A stretch of 29,543 nt of DNA, from IMG/VR virus record IMGVR_UViG_3300050821_001042, positions 1 through 29,543 of that record; one strand, given 5' to 3'. Each line of letters begins with the position of its first letter. Position 1 is the first letter of the stretch. A program made the translations under genes and the position numbers. This stretch comes from a virus. Below are positions 28,524 to 29,543 of this stretch, one piece after another. The notes under the pieces were generated by a model that saw nothing but the letters and a program-made list of their open reading frames with translations, made no database searches and was not told the origin of the DNA.

Positions 28524-29008
28524 GGAAGATTCTCGCCAATCAGGACGAAATGGTTGCCCAGTGGGTGGCATCCAGAATCCCCATCTTTGAATTCGGCTCC
28601 AGCCCCTATACGGCAATAGGCTTGATGAGTGACGGAGTCATGTTAGCCGGGGTGGTCTATCAGAACTACACCCGAATCGATATCCAAATGCATACTGCCG
28701 CTGTAGAGGGTTCTAAATGGCTCACGAGTAAGTTCCTCGGAGAGGTGTTCAGGTATCCTTTCGAGCAGTTGCAGGTTCATCGGGTGACGGCTTTGATCCC
28801 GGCTTTGAATACCCGGTCGGAGAAGTTTTGCAAGCACCTCGGCTTCAAGAAAGAGGGCCGGGTGAGAGAGATTCTCCCCCAAGGGGAAGATTTACTCGTT
28901 TACGGTATGCTTAAACGGGAATGCAGGTTCCTCAACATAGGACGGTTCAATGGGCTCGCCAACAGGTTTCCTGAGAAATCCCTCTCCAATACAGCAACAG
29001 CCCTATAG
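28520..29008 (+). CDS. GNAT-family N-acetyltransferase-like protein
   Basis: This 162-aa protein starts in an ATGA overlap with the tail hub. The best match is the GNAT C-terminal half: FEQLQVHRVTALIPALNTRS (residues 81-100), then EKFCKHLGFKKEGRVREILP (101-120) and DLLVYGMLKREC. This is the usual motif A/B arrangement with the conserved N-x-x-S and GF-x-x-EG. The Q/RxxGxA acetyl-CoA loop is not clear, so the enzyme may be divergent. GNAT-like genes often sit beside tail genes in podophages, where their substrate is unknown. The last 20 residues overlap the next gene. Confidence 0.8.
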   Translation: MRKILANQDEMVAQWVASRIPIFEFGSSPYTAIGLMSDGVMLAGVVYQNYTRIDIQMHTAAVEGSKWLTSKFLGEVFRYPFEQLQVHRVTALIPALNTRSEKFCKHLGFKKEGRVREILPQGEDLLVYGMLKRECRFLNIGRFNGLANRFPEKSLSNTATAL

Positions 29009-29297
29009 TGGAGTTCCACAGGGGATTGGAGGAGCGCCGGGTCCCACTGGAATCAGCGGCTCTGGTGGCATTACCCCTCCAGGAGTTACTAGTCCAATGA
29101 GTTCATATGGGCCGATCCCACAGGTTTCAGCCACTCACGGGCAGTCGAACATCATGCAGGCGTTGCCTTCCTCTTCTGCGGCAATGCCGATCAACAATTT
29201 GCAGTCGAGATATTCTCAACCAGCGATTCAACCTCAACAGCCTTTCAACTCTGGGATGATGGGGAACGCTTTAGGTAGGTTCGCCGGGAGATATTAA
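28950..29297 (+). CDS. Gly/Pro/Gln/Ser-rich low-complexity protein, 115 aa
   Basis: The start at 28950 overlaps the acetyltransferase gene by 59 nt; no strong ribosome site is present, but no later ATG gives a better one. The protein begins MGSPTGFLRNPSPIQQQP and runs through Gly/Pro/Ser/Gln/Asn-rich sequence, with GSGGITPPGVTSPMSSYG and QPQQPFNSGMMGNALGRF. It is probably disordered. Similar low-complexity small proteins lie before internal virion genes in related podophages. Its TAA overlaps the ATG of the next gene. Confidence 0.65.
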   Translation: MGSPTGFLRNPSPIQQQPYSGVPQGIGGAPGPTGISGSGGITPPGVTSPMSSYGPIPQVSATHGQSNIMQALPSSSAAMPINNLQSRYSQPAIQPQQPFNSGMMGNALGRFAGRY

Positions 29298-29543
29298 TGG
29301 GTAAGGGATCAGCTCCCAGCGCACCTGACCCATACGCGACTGCAGCCGCCCAGACGCAGGGCGCTGAGAGTGTGGCCGGGTACAACACGGCCTTACAGAG
29401 ACCGAATGTTGTGACCCCTTACGGCTCGACTACCTGGTCAACTTCTCCTGGATCTCCTTCCCCTTCTCAGGGTGGGTATGTCCCAGGGGGGCGCGGTGGA
29501 GGGGGAGTTGGATTTCCTACTCCTGGGGGATTCCAATCAGGTG
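29297..29543 (+). CDS. Virion-associated phage protein, N-terminal part, cut by window edge
   Basis: The ATG lies in a TAATG junction and 82 codons are open to the right edge. The protein begins MGKGSAPSAPDPYATAAAQTQ, then SVAGYNTALQRPNVVTPYGS (residues 26-45) and TTWSTSPGSPSPSQGG. The pattern DPxxTAxAQ...NxAL.RxNxxTPYGS is one I recognise from the N-termini of podophage virion proteins after the tail genes, often annotated as hypothetical. A Gly-rich linker follows. The full length and function cannot be judged here. Confidence 0.7.
   Translation, partial: MGKGSAPSAPDPYATAAAQTQGAESVAGYNTALQRPNVVTPYGSTTWSTSPGSPSPSQGGYVPGGRGGGGVGFPTPGGFQSG

Noticed and set aside
1-29543. Integrase, attachment sites or transposase that would mark a prophage boundary or insertion sequence.
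   Set aside because: No tyrosine or serine recombinase, transposase motif or terminal repeats were seen. The only mobile-type gene is the HNH endonuclease.

Overview
The window looks like part of a tailed double-stranded DNA bacteriophage genome, or a prophage or metagenomic contig of one. It has a complete terminase, a P22/Bcep22-style podovirus portal, scaffold and capsid, and tail-hub genes, packed head to tail with almost no intergenic space. Many stop/start junctions are TAATG, ATGA or TGATG. I see no integrase, repressor, lysis cassette, RNA polymerase, DNA polymerase, tRNA, rRNA or CRISPR array. The host cannot be named from the sequence.

Layout. (1) Positions 1-1988, minus strand: a coupled accessory operon of six small genes. 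It is interrupted by a 47-unit array of degenerate 5-bp units (1361-1595). (2) Positions 2008-2056: a divergent control region in which overlapping -35-like boxes form an inverted repeat. (3) Positions 2056-4559, plus strand: small genes, including a Cys/His-rich protein, a C5-cytosine methyltransferase-like protein, a zinc-ribbon-like protein and a PD-(D/E)XK nuclease. It also holds a non-coding stretch (3227-3582) that starts at a promoter-like sequence and is dense in inverted repeats. (4) Positions 4574-6642: a tail-fibre-like protein and four small proteins. (5) Positions 6666-11509: terminase small and large subunits, two small proteins and a very long portal. (6) Positions 11509-20370: an adhesin block with a beta-helix protein, a LamG-like protein, small zinc-binding or helical proteins, an HNH endonuclease, a tailspike and a proline-rich repeat protein. 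(7) Positions 20387-29543: scaffold, major capsid protein, an accessory head protein, a three-domain glycosyltransferase/DUF115/methyltransferase protein, an AT-hook-like protein, tail connector and hub, a GNAT acetyltransferase, and two low-complexity proteins, the last cut by the window edge.

How it fits together. The terminase loads DNA through the portal into a scaffold-templated HK97-fold capsid. The gp4/gp10-like connector and hub close the head and carry the fibres and spikes. The unusually rich adhesin block suggests host-range diversification. The glycosyltransferase/methyltransferase fusion sits inside the head operon, so it may modify virion proteins. At two points (4547-4573 and 15124-15149) the ribosome binding site of the next gene is buried in a hairpin, which points to translational gating of a tail fibre and of an HNH endonuclease.
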